Below are positions 17,098 to 25,195 of a stretch of DNA of 64,000 bases, in pieces. Position 1 is the stretch's first letter. The number at the start of each line of letters is the position of its first letter. The notes beneath the pieces were generated by a model. It had not been told where the DNA came from and searched no databases. It saw nothing but the letters and a program-made list of their open reading frames with translations. A program made the position numbers and the translations under genes. The stretch comes from Desulfuromonas sp. CSMB_57 (GTDB lineage Bacteria; Desulfobacterota; Desulfuromonadia; Desulfuromonadales; Syntrophotaleaceae): contig NZ_JAFCIY020000023.1 of NCBI RefSeq assembly GCF_020194955.2, positions 1 to 64,000 on the forward strand, in the 5' to 3' direction.

Positions 17098-17709
17098 TTA
17101 ACCGACCGGGAGGTCATCTTGCGATCCGATCAGAAAAATTTTGGGTTGCTCCATCACCCTGACAACAAAGTTGCTTTCCGCTGTTATTTTGTTTCGGAAC
17201 TCTTCGATGGTATCAATCGTCGGGTTGATCTTTCTTCCCAACTGGGTTTCCAGCTCGGAAAAGCTGACAAGCAGGTCCGGGTAGGTCAACTGGTCCGAAA
17301 TCAGCATCAAATCGATGTCGCTTTCAGCAGTGTCTGATCCCGTCGCAATGGAACCATAGATGAAGGCAATCTTGATTTTGTCCTTGAATTGGTCCAGGGC
17401 GAGACGCAACGGGCCGGAAAGACCGAAGGTTTTGCGGACGATTCCTTTCAGTTCTTCGAAAATAGGCGATGACGGGTTTGCCTGGTAATGTTTCTGGTTC
17501 CCGATCTTTTTAACCGTTAGAAGGCCAGAATCGGAGAGTTGTTCCAGTTCTCGCAGGACAGTCCCGGTGCCTATTCCTGCCCGATCTACAATCTCCTTTG
17601 AATAAAAGCTTTTATCCGGCTGCCCAAAGAGAAGGCGCAGAAGCTGCTGCTGTGTTTTGGTAAACAGGGCGTCGCTGATGCTAAATGTTTTGCTGTTGAT
17701 GTTTCCCAT
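17098..17709 (-). CDS. Winged-helix/nucleotidyltransferase fusion protein, probably self-regulated and leaderless
   Basis: A 203-residue protein: N-terminal wHTH (about 10-80, with KSFYSKEIVDRAGIGTGTV) and a minimal nucleotidyltransferase domain (about 90-203) with GSIATGSDTAESDIDLML, the GS-(x)9-SDxD active site. MNT-type domains modify or neutralise partners such as HEPN toxins, but no HEPN gene is next to it. The start ATG 17709 is chosen because a -35/-10 pair places the transcription start on that A, so the mRNA would be leaderless. TTG 17745 is in frame but lies within the promoter. Two CCCA-N3-TGGG boxes cover the promoter. Confidence 0.72.
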   Translation of the reverse strand: MGNINSKTFSISDALFTKTQQQLLRLLFGQPDKSFYSKEIVDRAGIGTGTVLRELEQLSDSGLLTVKKIGNQKHYQANPSSPIFEELKGIVRKTFGLSGPLRLALDQFKDKIKIAFIYGSIATGSDTAESDIDLMLISDQLTYPDLLVSFSELETQLGRKINPTIDTIEEFRNKITAESNFVVRVMEQPKIFLIGSQDDLPVG

Positions 17710-17745
17710 ATTGGGAACTATATAACCCAAAATGGGATAATGCAA
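17705..17745 (-). promoter_or_regulatory. Promoter with twin CCCA-N3-TGGG operators
   Basis: On the minus strand TTGCAT (17745-17740) and TATAGT (17722-17717) are 17 bp apart; seven bases further is the ATG at 17709. Palindromes CCCATTTTGGG (17736-17726) and CCCAATATGGG (17715-17705) lie in the spacer and across the start codon. They are likely binding sites for the wHTH protein they precede. Confidence 0.55.
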
Positions 17746-17839
17746 GCAGGTTTTGATATGAGGCGGGCTTTGAGTCCTGTTTCGACGGACATCCGTGATT
17801 ATATTCCGTTCAGATAGGTTTCAGGCAAATTAAGTATGA

Positions 17840-18337
17840 TCAGTCTGTCGGATCTTTGATGACGATATCAGGTTGCTTTGTCAGTTCATCCTCCGGCACG
17901 AAGACAATCCGCATTCCCCAGCCTGAAAAGGTTGTGAGCATGGTGCCGAACTCCTCCAGGGTGAACTCCTTGTCGTCTATTTCAATGACCGCTCTGCGTC
18001 CCTCTTCGTCATGGATGACGCACCGGAGGACATCCCCGCGCGGCACCCACTGATCGCAGCGCTCAGAATATTCCACCTGAGGTTTGCCAAGGGGAATTTC
18101 AACCGCCTCGTGCTTGTAATTGGCGACCGCCTGTTTCATGGCCAGCAGGACTTCATGCTGCCGGTCAAGGATCTCCTGGTCACTCATTAGAATGATGTCG
18201 GGACCTATCTTGAGGCTGATCCCGCCAACCGTCGGATCTCGATAGGTGATATCTGCATATTCGCCGTTGCGGGTGATGATGACTTCGCTCAGATCGGCAA
18301 AGAATGGCTTTTTTAGGCGTTTGCTTGGTTTGGGCAT
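17840..18337 (-). CDS. Hypothetical protein, unknown family
   Basis: A 165-residue protein I do not recognise. The N-terminus is very basic (MPKPSKRLKKP); the body alternates acidic and hydrophobic residues with predicted strands (EVIITRNGEYADITY, GGISLKIGPDIILM) and a C-terminal GWGMRIVFVPEDEL segment. No catalytic motif, signal peptide or TM helix is visible. The ATG at 18337 begins the basic stretch; a TTG three codons earlier is possible. It is the last gene of the island before tRNA-Leu and is oriented away from it. An extended -10-like TGCTATATA lies upstream on the same strand near 18394-18402. Confidence 0.65.
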   Translation of the reverse strand: MPKPSKRLKKPFFADLSEVIITRNGEYADITYRDPTVGGISLKIGPDIILMSDQEILDRQHEVLLAMKQAVANYKHEAVEIPLGKPQVEYSERCDQWVPRGDVLRCVIHDEEGRRAVIEIDDKEFTLEEFGTMLTTFSGWGMRIVFVPEDELTKQPDIVIKDPTD

Positions 18338-18561
18338 CAGGTGCAACTCTCGTCGTGGTTCATTTCTATGGGGCTGGCATTTTGACCGAAACTATATAGC
18401 ATAAAAGAGCAAGAATTTTCGCCCTACCAGCTCTGTGGGCGTCTGGTTTCACACATCCAAACCCCCTCCATTTTTCCGCGGTCTGTTTAGAGGTCAGAGC
18501 AAGGCAACTCATTGAAATTTAACTAAAAGACCTGAGAAGATACACAAAAAAACCGTTAATT

Positions 18562-18600
18562 GAAAAACCAAAGGGGCTACGCTTTGCAGCGTAACCCCTT
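18562..18600 (-). terminator. Intrinsic terminator downstream of tRNA-Leu
   Basis: On the minus strand a 13-bp stem (AAGGGGTTACGCT / AGCGTAGCCCCTT, one mismatch) with a four-base loop is followed by TTTTT. It lies 13 bases beyond the tRNA 3' end. Confidence 0.7.
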
Positions 18601-18612
18601 GTTTTTTCTGTT

Positions 18613-18698
18613 TGGTGCCGAAGGCCGGAGTCGAACCGGCACGCCCGGAGGGCAACGGTTTTTGAGACCGTCATGTCTACCAATTCCATCACTTCGGC
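18613..18698 (-). tRNA. tRNA-Leu(CAA)
   Basis: An 86-base gene with encoded CCA. The acceptor GCCGAAG pairs with CTTCGGC, a long variable arm is present as expected for Leu, the T-arm is GGTTCGACTCC, and the anticodon loop CTCAAAA gives CAA, decoding UUG. The 3' segment is duplicated at 15631-15646, marking it as an integration site. Confidence 0.95.
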
Positions 18699-18710
18699 GA
18701 AGTGGATGGG

Positions 18711-18739
18711 ATTATAGTGGGATGTGCGGCTTCGGTCAA
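18711..18739 (-). promoter_or_regulatory. Sigma-70 promoter of tRNA-Leu
   Basis: TTGACC (18739-18734) and TATAAT (18716-18711) are 17 bp apart on the minus strand, ending 12 bases before the tRNA 5' end. The -35 box overlaps the stop codon of pabC. Confidence 0.75.
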
Positions 18740-19569
18740 GGAGCTTTTGCATTTTGGCGAATATGTCTGCGCAGGCGTTCCGCCCAGGGGCCGCGCCGCA
18801 GAGCTTGGCCGGCCACGGCCGCCACCGGCAGCAGGTCGATAAGGGCGTTGCTGAGGAAGGCTTCGTCGGAGGTCAGCAGGTCGGTTTCGGTGATGGCTGC
18901 TTCCAGGGTGGGCAGGCCAAGCTCGGCGGCGGCCTGCAGGGTTTGGCGGCGCAGGACGCCGGCCAGGACCAGATCGCCGGCCGGGGGCGTCAGCAGGCGA
19001 CCGTCCCGGACGATGAACAGGTTACTGGTGGCGCCCTCCAGCACCTCTCCTGCCGGAGTGCGGAACAGGGCCTCGCGGGCGCCGAGGCGGCGGGCATATT
19101 GGGCGGCGTAGAGGCAGTCGGCATAGTTGCCCCGCTTCATTTGCGGCAGATGGGAAAGAGGATTGACCCGTTGGTTGGGCGCCCACAGGCAGGCGGCCCC
19201 GGTTTGGTGCTCGGCAGCGCCCGGTTCCCGGTAGGGAACGGCGGTGATGACGAAGCGGCCGGTTTCGGAACAGGGTTCGAACCCGGCCATCTCGCCCCGG
19301 GTCAGGGTCAGGCGCAGGCGACTGACCGGCCATGGCAGCCGTTCGGCGGTTTCCAGCAGGGCCTGGTGCAGGCGGGCCCGGTTGGCGGGAAAATCCAGCA
19401 AGCGTGCGGAAAGGGTCAGACGGTCGAGATGTTCCTCGATGAAGCAAATCTTGCGGTCGTAGGCTTTCAGGGTTTCGAACAGGCTGTCGCCGAACAGCAG
19501 GGCGCCGTCGCCAACCGGCAGACAGGCCTGCTCCAGGGCCATGAAGGCGCCGTCCAGATTGACGATCAT
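18736..19569 (-). CDS. pabC: Aminodeoxychorismate lyase / class IV aminotransferase
   Basis: A 277-residue PLP enzyme of fold type IV. Following pabB with an ATGA overlap, it should eliminate pyruvate from 4-amino-4-deoxychorismate to give p-aminobenzoate for folate. GDSLFETLKAYDRKI is the N-terminal family motif, MKRGNYADCL carries the PLP lysine, and GEVLEGATSNLF plus LAGVLRR bind the cofactor phosphate. The start ATG 19569 matches the usual N-terminus; an in-frame start 54 bases upstream would only add a proline-rich tail inside pabB. It could also act as a branched-chain or D-amino acid aminotransferase, but the pabB linkage favours PabC. Confidence 0.88.
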   Translation of the reverse strand: MIVNLDGAFMALEQACLPVGDGALLFGDSLFETLKAYDRKICFIEEHLDRLTLSARLLDFPANRARLHQALLETAERLPWPVSRLRLTLTRGEMAGFEPCSETGRFVITAVPYREPGAAEHQTGAACLWAPNQRVNPLSHLPQMKRGNYADCLYAAQYARRLGAREALFRTPAGEVLEGATSNLFIVRDGRLLTPPAGDLVLAGVLRRQTLQAAAELGLPTLEAAITETDLLTSDEAFLSNALIDLLPVAAVAGQALRRGPWAERLRRHIRQNAKAP

Positions 19570-20927
19570 GGCCTCTCCAGGGCCTGGCGCAGGGCTTGGC
19601 CCTTGGCCAGGCATTCCTGCCATTCGCGCTCCGGGACGGAATCGGCGACGATGCCGGCACCGGTCTGGTAGGTCAGGCCGTCGGCAAAACGCTGGAAGGT
19701 TCGGATCAGGATGTTGAGATCCACCTCGCCGGTGACGCTGAGGTAGCCGGCGCTGCCCGTGTAGGTGCCGCGGCCGACGGGTTCGAGTTCGTCGATGATC
19801 TCCATGCAGCGCTTTTTCGGCACGCCGGTGATGGTGCCGCCGGGAAACATGGCGCGCAGCAGGGCGAAGGGGCCGATGCCGTCGCGCAGCTCGCCGCGCA
19901 CATTGGAGACGATGTGGGTGACGTGGGAATAACGCTCCAGCACCATGAATTCGTCCACCTCGACGCTGCCGGTGCGGCAGACCTTGCCCAGATCGTTACG
20001 CTCCAGATCCAGCAGCATGATGTGCTCGGCCCGTTCCTTGGGATGGCCGAGGAGTTCCTCGCCCAGAGCCCGATCTTCGGCCGGGTGGTAGCCACGCGGC
20101 CGGGTGCCGGCGATGGGCCGGGTTTCCGCCGTGCGGCCGCGCAGGGAGAACAGGCGTTCCGGCGAGGCGGAGATGATGTCCAGTCCGGGGCTGCGCAGCA
20201 GGCCGCCGAAGGGGCTGGGATTGATGTGCCGCAGGCGGCGGTAGAGTTCCGTGGACGACAGGGTGGTGGCGGTGTCGAAGCGCACCGACAGGTTGGCCTG
20301 GTAGATGTGGCCGGCGGCGATATAGTCTTGGGCCTGTTCGATCATGGCCCGGAACTGCTCGGGGGCGACCATGGCCGTGGGGGGCGGGGAGGAGCCCGGC
20401 TCCTCCCGCAGGGGGCAGCGCAGGGCGTCGCGGATCTCCTGCTCCCAAACGAGCAGGTCGTCGCCGGTGTCGAGGGAGGACAGGGTCAAAAGGCGCTGTT
20501 GGTGATCGTAGACCGCCGTCAGGTCGACCCAGTCCAGCCACAGATCCGGCACCGGCCGATCGCGTCGGGCGCGCCGCGGGAGCTGCTCGATGCGGCCCGC
20601 CAAGTCGTAGCTGAAAAAGCCGAAAAAACCGCCTGGAAAGGGGCAGTCCCGGAGCCGGGGACGACAGTGGCGCTGGGCCAGGATCCGTTCCAAGGCGGTA
20701 AAGGGATCGCCCGGCAGGAGGGTTTCGCCATTTGCGGTCAGGCATGCCAGGCCCTGGCCGTCGAGGCGGTAGGATTCCCGGCGGCGCAGGGGTACGATGC
20801 TGTACCGCCCCAGGCGCGGGTTGGGCGCCGGGCTCTCCAGGAAACCGGGGCCGTCCGGGCAGAGCTGTCGATGCACCCGCAGGGCGTCAAAATCATCGAG
20901 TGGGAAACGGTGTTGCTGACAGACCAT
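19566..20927 (-). CDS. pabB: Aminodeoxychorismate synthase component I
   Basis: A 453-residue chorismate-binding enzyme that, with a glutamine amidotransferase, converts chorismate to aminodeoxychorismate. Motifs of the anthranilate synthase I fold are clear: GHIYQANLS near the middle, ASPERLFSL, ETRPIAGTRPRG, ERAEHIMLLDLERNDLG, FPGGTITGVPKKRCMEII and TYTGSAGYLS. ETRPIAGTR with the TGVPK segment is the PabB/TrpE core. The start ATG 20927 is preferred because the longer frame upstream encodes low-complexity sequence; the ribosome binding site is weak (AGGTTG). No amidotransferase gene (pabA) is in the window. Confidence 0.9.
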   Translation of the reverse strand: MVCQQHRFPLDDFDALRVHRQLCPDGPGFLESPAPNPRLGRYSIVPLRRRESYRLDGQGLACLTANGETLLPGDPFTALERILAQRHCRPRLRDCPFPGGFFGFFSYDLAGRIEQLPRRARRDRPVPDLWLDWVDLTAVYDHQQRLLTLSSLDTGDDLLVWEQEIRDALRCPLREEPGSSPPPTAMVAPEQFRAMIEQAQDYIAAGHIYQANLSVRFDTATTLSSTELYRRLRHINPSPFGGLLRSPGLDIISASPERLFSLRGRTAETRPIAGTRPRGYHPAEDRALGEELLGHPKERAEHIMLLDLERNDLGKVCRTGSVEVDEFMVLERYSHVTHIVSNVRGELRDGIGPFALLRAMFPGGTITGVPKKRCMEIIDELEPVGRGTYTGSAGYLSVTGEVDLNILIRTFQRFADGLTYQTGAGIVADSVPEREWQECLAKGQALRQALERP

Positions 20928-21046
20928 TGAAGCAACCTGAAACGCCGCCGAAGCCGCCGAGAAAAAACCGCCATCGCTGTCCGTGGCTGGGCAGAATAAC
21001 CCCTTGGCTGCGGACAGACAAGGAAAATCCGGCGCGCCCCCGGGTT

Positions 21047-24000
21047 TCAGGCGATCAGGTCGGGAAAGGCGCCGCGGGACTGGAGCTGCGGGAAAAAGTC
21101 TTCCCCGGGCAGCGGCTTGCTGAACAGGAAGCCCTGGTAATGGTCGCAACGAAACTGTTGCAGAAACTCCAATTGATCAACCGTTTCCACCCCTTCCGCC
21201 ACCACCACCAGACCGAGGCTGTGGGCCATCTGCAGGGTCGCGCGGACGATGGCGGCATCACTGGGGTCGCTGCAGACATCCCGGACAAAGGCCCGGTCGA
21301 TCTTGATTTCATCCACCGCGTAGCGCTTCAGATAGCTGAGGCTGGAATAGCCGGTGCCGAAATCGTCCAGGGACAGGTGGACCCCCAGGGTTTTCAGGTT
21401 GGTCAGGGTGCGGGCGATGCGGCTGTCTTCTTCCATGAAGATGCTTTCCGTCAGTTCCAGGGTCATCTGCCCGGGGTCGATGCCGTGCTGCAGCATTATG
21501 GCCGCCAGGCGTTCGACGAAGTCCTCCTCCAGAACCTGTACCACGGACAGGTTGACGGCCATGGTCAGATGGCGCAGACCCTGGTTATGCCAGGACCGCA
21601 ACTGGCGGCAGGCCTCGCCCAGCAGCCAGTAGCCCATGGGCACGATGAGGCCCGACTCCTCGGCGATGGGGATGAATTCGTCGGGCGGCACCAGACCCAG
21701 ACGCGGGTGGCGGAAACGCAACAGGGCTTCAGCCCCGAGAACGCGTCCGCTGACGGTATCCAGCTGCGGTTGATAGTGCAGGAACAGGTTGGGGCCGCCC
21801 AGGGCGCTGCGCAGACTGCTCTCGATGAGCAGGCGATGCTGGATTTTCCGGTTCATGTCTTCCTGGAAGAACAGAAAGGAATTGCGGCCCTTCTGTTTCG
21901 CCGCGTACATGGCCGTATCGGCATTCTTGAACAGGGTATCGATGTCGATGCCGTCGCCGGGATAGAGGCTGATGCCCATGCTGGCCGAGATGCGGAAGGT
22001 GTGGCCATCCAGGGAGAAGGACGCGCCCAGGCAGCCGAGAATCTTCTGGGCGACGCGGGCGCAGTTTTGCGGCTGATCGAGATCCGTCAGCAGCAGCAGG
22101 AATTCATCTCCGCCCGGACGGCAGACCAGGTCGATGCGGCGCAATTGGTTTTCCAGGCGGCGGGCGACCTGGCACAACAGCTTGTCCCCCAGAGGGTGGC
22201 CGAGGGCGTCGTTGACCAGCTTGAACTGATCGATATCGAGCAGGCACAGGGCCATCTGACGGCCTTCGCGCTGGGCATGGGCGGCTTCCTGGTCGAACCG
22301 CTGCCGCAGCAGGGTCCGGTTCGCCAGACCGGTCAGCTGATCGTAGTGGGCCAGGTGGATGATGTGTTGGCGGGCCTTTTTCTGCTCCGTGATGTCCATG
22401 AGCAGGGCCATGATGCCGGTAACCTGTTGCTGGTCGTCGAGCAGGGGCGCGGAAAACAGCAGCAGATCGAGGCGGCTGCCGTCGCGTCGCTGGCGCTGGA
22501 CCTCGAGTCCGGACAGAGCTTCCCCACGGCTGCCCCGGGCGATGAAGCTGAAGAACTCCTCCTTGAACTCCATGGGCACCGTCGGCAGGGGCTGACCGAG
22601 GACTTCTTCCGCGGTCCATCCGAACAGCCCTTCGGCCGCCGGGTTCCAGAAGGTCACGCAGCCCGCCAGATCCATGGTCAGAACCGGCAACGGGCTGGCT
22701 TGGTAGAGGGCCTGCAGGGTGTTGGCGGTTTTCCGCAGGGTCTCTTCGGCGCGATGGCGCGCCGTTTCCCGCTCGTAGTTGTCGAGGGCGAAGGAGATGT
22801 CCACCGCCATTTCCTCCAGCACTGCCGTCAGATCGCTTTCGAAAAAGCCGGTTTCGCCGGCATAGAGGTTGAGGGTGCCGGCCAGTTGTCCTTCCAGAAA
22901 CAGGGGAAAAACGGCGGCCGATTGAAATCCGTAGCGCTTCGGAATATCGCGTCGCTGCCAGTTCATGGCGTCGTTGTGAAGGTCGTTGCAGATCACCGGT
23001 CGCTGCTGCTGCAGCACCAGGGCCGTAGGACTCATGGGGGGGATATCGGCCATCTGCCGCCAGGGCAGGCTGTCGGGGAAGGAGGCGTCGGGGCCGCGAA
23101 AGGCCGTCGGCCGCAGAAGGCCCGTTGCCGGGTCCACTTCCGTGATCATGGCCATGCGCAGCCTGCCCACCTCGACCCCCACCCGGCAGATTTCCTCGAA
23201 CAGGGTCTGGCGGTCCGGCAGGCGGACAATGGCCTGGTTGGTCTGACTGAGAACGTTGTAGAGGCGGGTCAGGCGCTGGATTTTTTCCTGGGCTTCGTGG
23301 CGCTCGGTAATGTCCCGAACGATGCTTTGAATCCACCGGCTGCCCTCCGCTGCCACCCGGCGGCTGCTGACTTCCACCGGAAAGACGCTGCCGTCGGCGC
23401 GCTGGTGCCAGGTTTCGAAGAGCACCCCTTCGTCGGTCGCGTCGCCCTGCAGGTAGTCGAAATCGTCCCGGTGGCCGGGGGCGCGCAGATCGCGGATGTC
23501 GCGGCCAATGAGCTGCTCCCGGGCATAGCCGTAGGCAGCCAGGGCCTGGTCATTGGCCTCGACGATACGGCCCTGTTCATCGAGCAGCCAGATGATGTCG
23601 TTGCCGAAACGGACAATGAACTCGAAATGCTTGCGCAACATTTGCCGCTGGATTTGTGCATGCAGTTTTTCAAAAGCCAGACCGGCCTGCTGCTGACGCC
23701 ACCACAACAGGATGCCGCCGGCGGCGATGCTGAGCAGAAACAGGGTGAAACTGCCTGATATGAAGGTCAGGCGCTGCAGGGAGCCGTCAATTTCGGCTTG
23801 ATCGATCTTGGCGATGAGCAGCCAGTTGTCCGTTCCGGGCACGGTACTTAGGGCGGCTACTACGGGGGTGCCGCGATGGTCCCTGCCGCTGACGGTACGG
23901 TGGCCGCCGGCCGGCAGCATATCGAGCAGTTGCCGGGGTTCCATGCCGGCCAGGCGGAGGGGTTGCACCTTGGCGCCGGGATGGCGCAGCGACAGCGTTT

Positions 24001-24931
24001 GGCTCATGTGGTTCGCATCCACCTGCAGAAGCAGAGTTTCGGCTGACGAAGCAGGATGGGATCCGTCCTTTAGGGAAGGAGCCAGGGCCATGGTTGCTTC
24101 GGAACGCAACACCAGGGTGGCGAAAAAGGCGGTCGGCGGCCCCTTTGGGACCGGCAGGGGAATGACGAGGTCCAGTACCTGCGGATGGTCGGGGCGCGAC
24201 TGGTGGATTCCGGACCAGAGGGGCCGGCCGGCTTGCAAGGCCATGGTGAGGAGGCTGCCGGGTAAGGTGCAAGCCATCTGCCCTGCGGGCGCAAGCACCA
24301 TGCTGCCATCGAGGTCGCAGAGCAGGATGGCATGATAGCCGAAGGCGCTATGCAGGGCTTGCAGGCGGGAGGTGACGGATTCCGGCGGCGGATTGTTGCC
24401 CCGGGCTGCCAGCCAGTTCTGAATCTCGCCCAGAAAGGCGGCATCCGCGGTGATGGTTGCCGCATCGCCCAGGCGTTCGCGACGCCAGGATTCCATCTGC
24501 TGCAACGCCTGTTCATTCATCTGCTCCAAATTCTGCAGGGAGGCAGCGCGGATGGTCTCGGCGAAGCGGGAATGGACCAGAACTCCGGTCATCACCAGGG
24601 TGACGGCCAGCACCAGGAAGATGGTCAGGGGAGTTTTCAAGCCGGGCGGAGGGATGGGATTCGGTGTCGCATCGGTAGCATCGCCCAAGGTGGCGGCATG
24701 TTCCAGGGTAAGGTCGGTGGCGACCCGGGCCACCACGCTGCGCAAGATGAGAAACAGGAAAATGGATGTGCCGGCCACGAAAATCAGCCCTTTCCCCGAT
24801 TGCCAGCTGACCGCCCAGACGGAATCGGGACGGGTCTGCTGGAGGAGAAAGTCGGTGGTCAGGATCCAACAACTGCCGGCCAGAAAGTACAGCCAGACGG
24901 CCAGGGTGATTTTTCGATTGGCAGGGGACAT
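21047..24931 (-). CDS. Membrane sensor PAS-GAF-PAS-GGDEF-EAL protein
   Basis: A 1294-residue c-di-GMP enzyme. Two N-terminal TM helices (about 8-28, 45-66) resemble a common sensor module, followed by a TM near 100-120, a periplasmic Cache-like region (about 125-385), a TM near 395-415, a PAS (about 430-545), a GAF (about 560-700), a PAS (about 715-840), a GGDEF domain with CRPGGDEFLLLL, and an EAL domain with EALLRF and AEGVET. Both catalytic motifs are intact. No gene lies close upstream (24932-25195 is AT-rich, with a run of T/A but no recognised element), so it is probably monocistronic. Confidence 0.88.
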   Translation of the reverse strand: MSPANRKITLAVWLYFLAGSCWILTTDFLLQQTRPDSVWAVSWQSGKGLIFVAGTSIFLFLILRSVVARVATDLTLEHAATLGDATDATPNPIPPPGLKTPLTIFLVLAVTLVMTGVLVHSRFAETIRAASLQNLEQMNEQALQQMESWRRERLGDAATITADAAFLGEIQNWLAARGNNPPPESVTSRLQALHSAFGYHAILLCDLDGSMVLAPAGQMACTLPGSLLTMALQAGRPLWSGIHQSRPDHPQVLDLVIPLPVPKGPPTAFFATLVLRSEATMALAPSLKDGSHPASSAETLLLQVDANHMSQTLSLRHPGAKVQPLRLAGMEPRQLLDMLPAGGHRTVSGRDHRGTPVVAALSTVPGTDNWLLIAKIDQAEIDGSLQRLTFISGSFTLFLLSIAAGGILLWWRQQQAGLAFEKLHAQIQRQMLRKHFEFIVRFGNDIIWLLDEQGRIVEANDQALAAYGYAREQLIGRDIRDLRAPGHRDDFDYLQGDATDEGVLFETWHQRADGSVFPVEVSSRRVAAEGSRWIQSIVRDITERHEAQEKIQRLTRLYNVLSQTNQAIVRLPDRQTLFEEICRVGVEVGRLRMAMITEVDPATGLLRPTAFRGPDASFPDSLPWRQMADIPPMSPTALVLQQQRPVICNDLHNDAMNWQRRDIPKRYGFQSAAVFPLFLEGQLAGTLNLYAGETGFFESDLTAVLEEMAVDISFALDNYERETARHRAEETLRKTANTLQALYQASPLPVLTMDLAGCVTFWNPAAEGLFGWTAEEVLGQPLPTVPMEFKEEFFSFIARGSRGEALSGLEVQRQRRDGSRLDLLLFSAPLLDDQQQVTGIMALLMDITEQKKARQHIIHLAHYDQLTGLANRTLLRQRFDQEAAHAQREGRQMALCLLDIDQFKLVNDALGHPLGDKLLCQVARRLENQLRRIDLVCRPGGDEFLLLLTDLDQPQNCARVAQKILGCLGASFSLDGHTFRISASMGISLYPGDGIDIDTLFKNADTAMYAAKQKGRNSFLFFQEDMNRKIQHRLLIESSLRSALGGPNLFLHYQPQLDTVSGRVLGAEALLRFRHPRLGLVPPDEFIPIAEESGLIVPMGYWLLGEACRQLRSWHNQGLRHLTMAVNLSVVQVLEEDFVERLAAIMLQHGIDPGQMTLELTESIFMEEDSRIARTLTNLKTLGVHLSLDDFGTGYSSLSYLKRYAVDEIKIDRAFVRDVCSDPSDAAIVRATLQMAHSLGLVVVAEGVETVDQLEFLQQFRCDHYQGFLFSKPLPGEDFFPQLQSRGAFPDLIA

Positions 24932-25195
24932 GCCGATAACCCGCGATTAGAGACAAAAGTGCTTATAATTTTAAGTACTTGCCTGCTGGCTTTCTGGCCT
25001 GGAGCGTCGAGGTTCGGGTAACAACAGTATAAGCGACCATGTCTGAAGATCCAGCTTTTTAAGAAAAAAATTCATGATATTTTGTTCGTGTCAAAAAATT
25101 ATTCAATGCAAATTCCATATAATCTTAAACTTTTTTCCCTTGCCATCGTGATGAACAAGCGAATTGCGTGCCAAGTGAGCTGCTTTGGGGCGTTT

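Larger units (their letters stand above)
15631..18635. mobile_element. Small genomic island at tRNA-Leu(CAA), no integrase
   Basis: About 3.0 kb bounded by 16-bp direct repeats, one inside the 3' part of the tRNA-Leu gene. The content is visibly AT-richer than the flanks and codes for a wHTH/nucleotidyltransferase pair, an HTH-nucleotidyltransferase fusion and one unknown protein, all typical accessory genes. No integrase, transposase or phage gene is inside, so it is a remnant or was mobilised in trans. Confidence 0.55.

Noticed and set aside
19255-19290. tRNA-like GGTTCGAACCC segment
   Set aside because: It lies within the pabC coding sequence and has no matching acceptor or anticodon arms.
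20732-23758. 1008-residue open frame antisense to pabB and the GGDEF-EAL sensor
   Set aside because: Antisense shadow: composition typical of reversed codons and no family motif.
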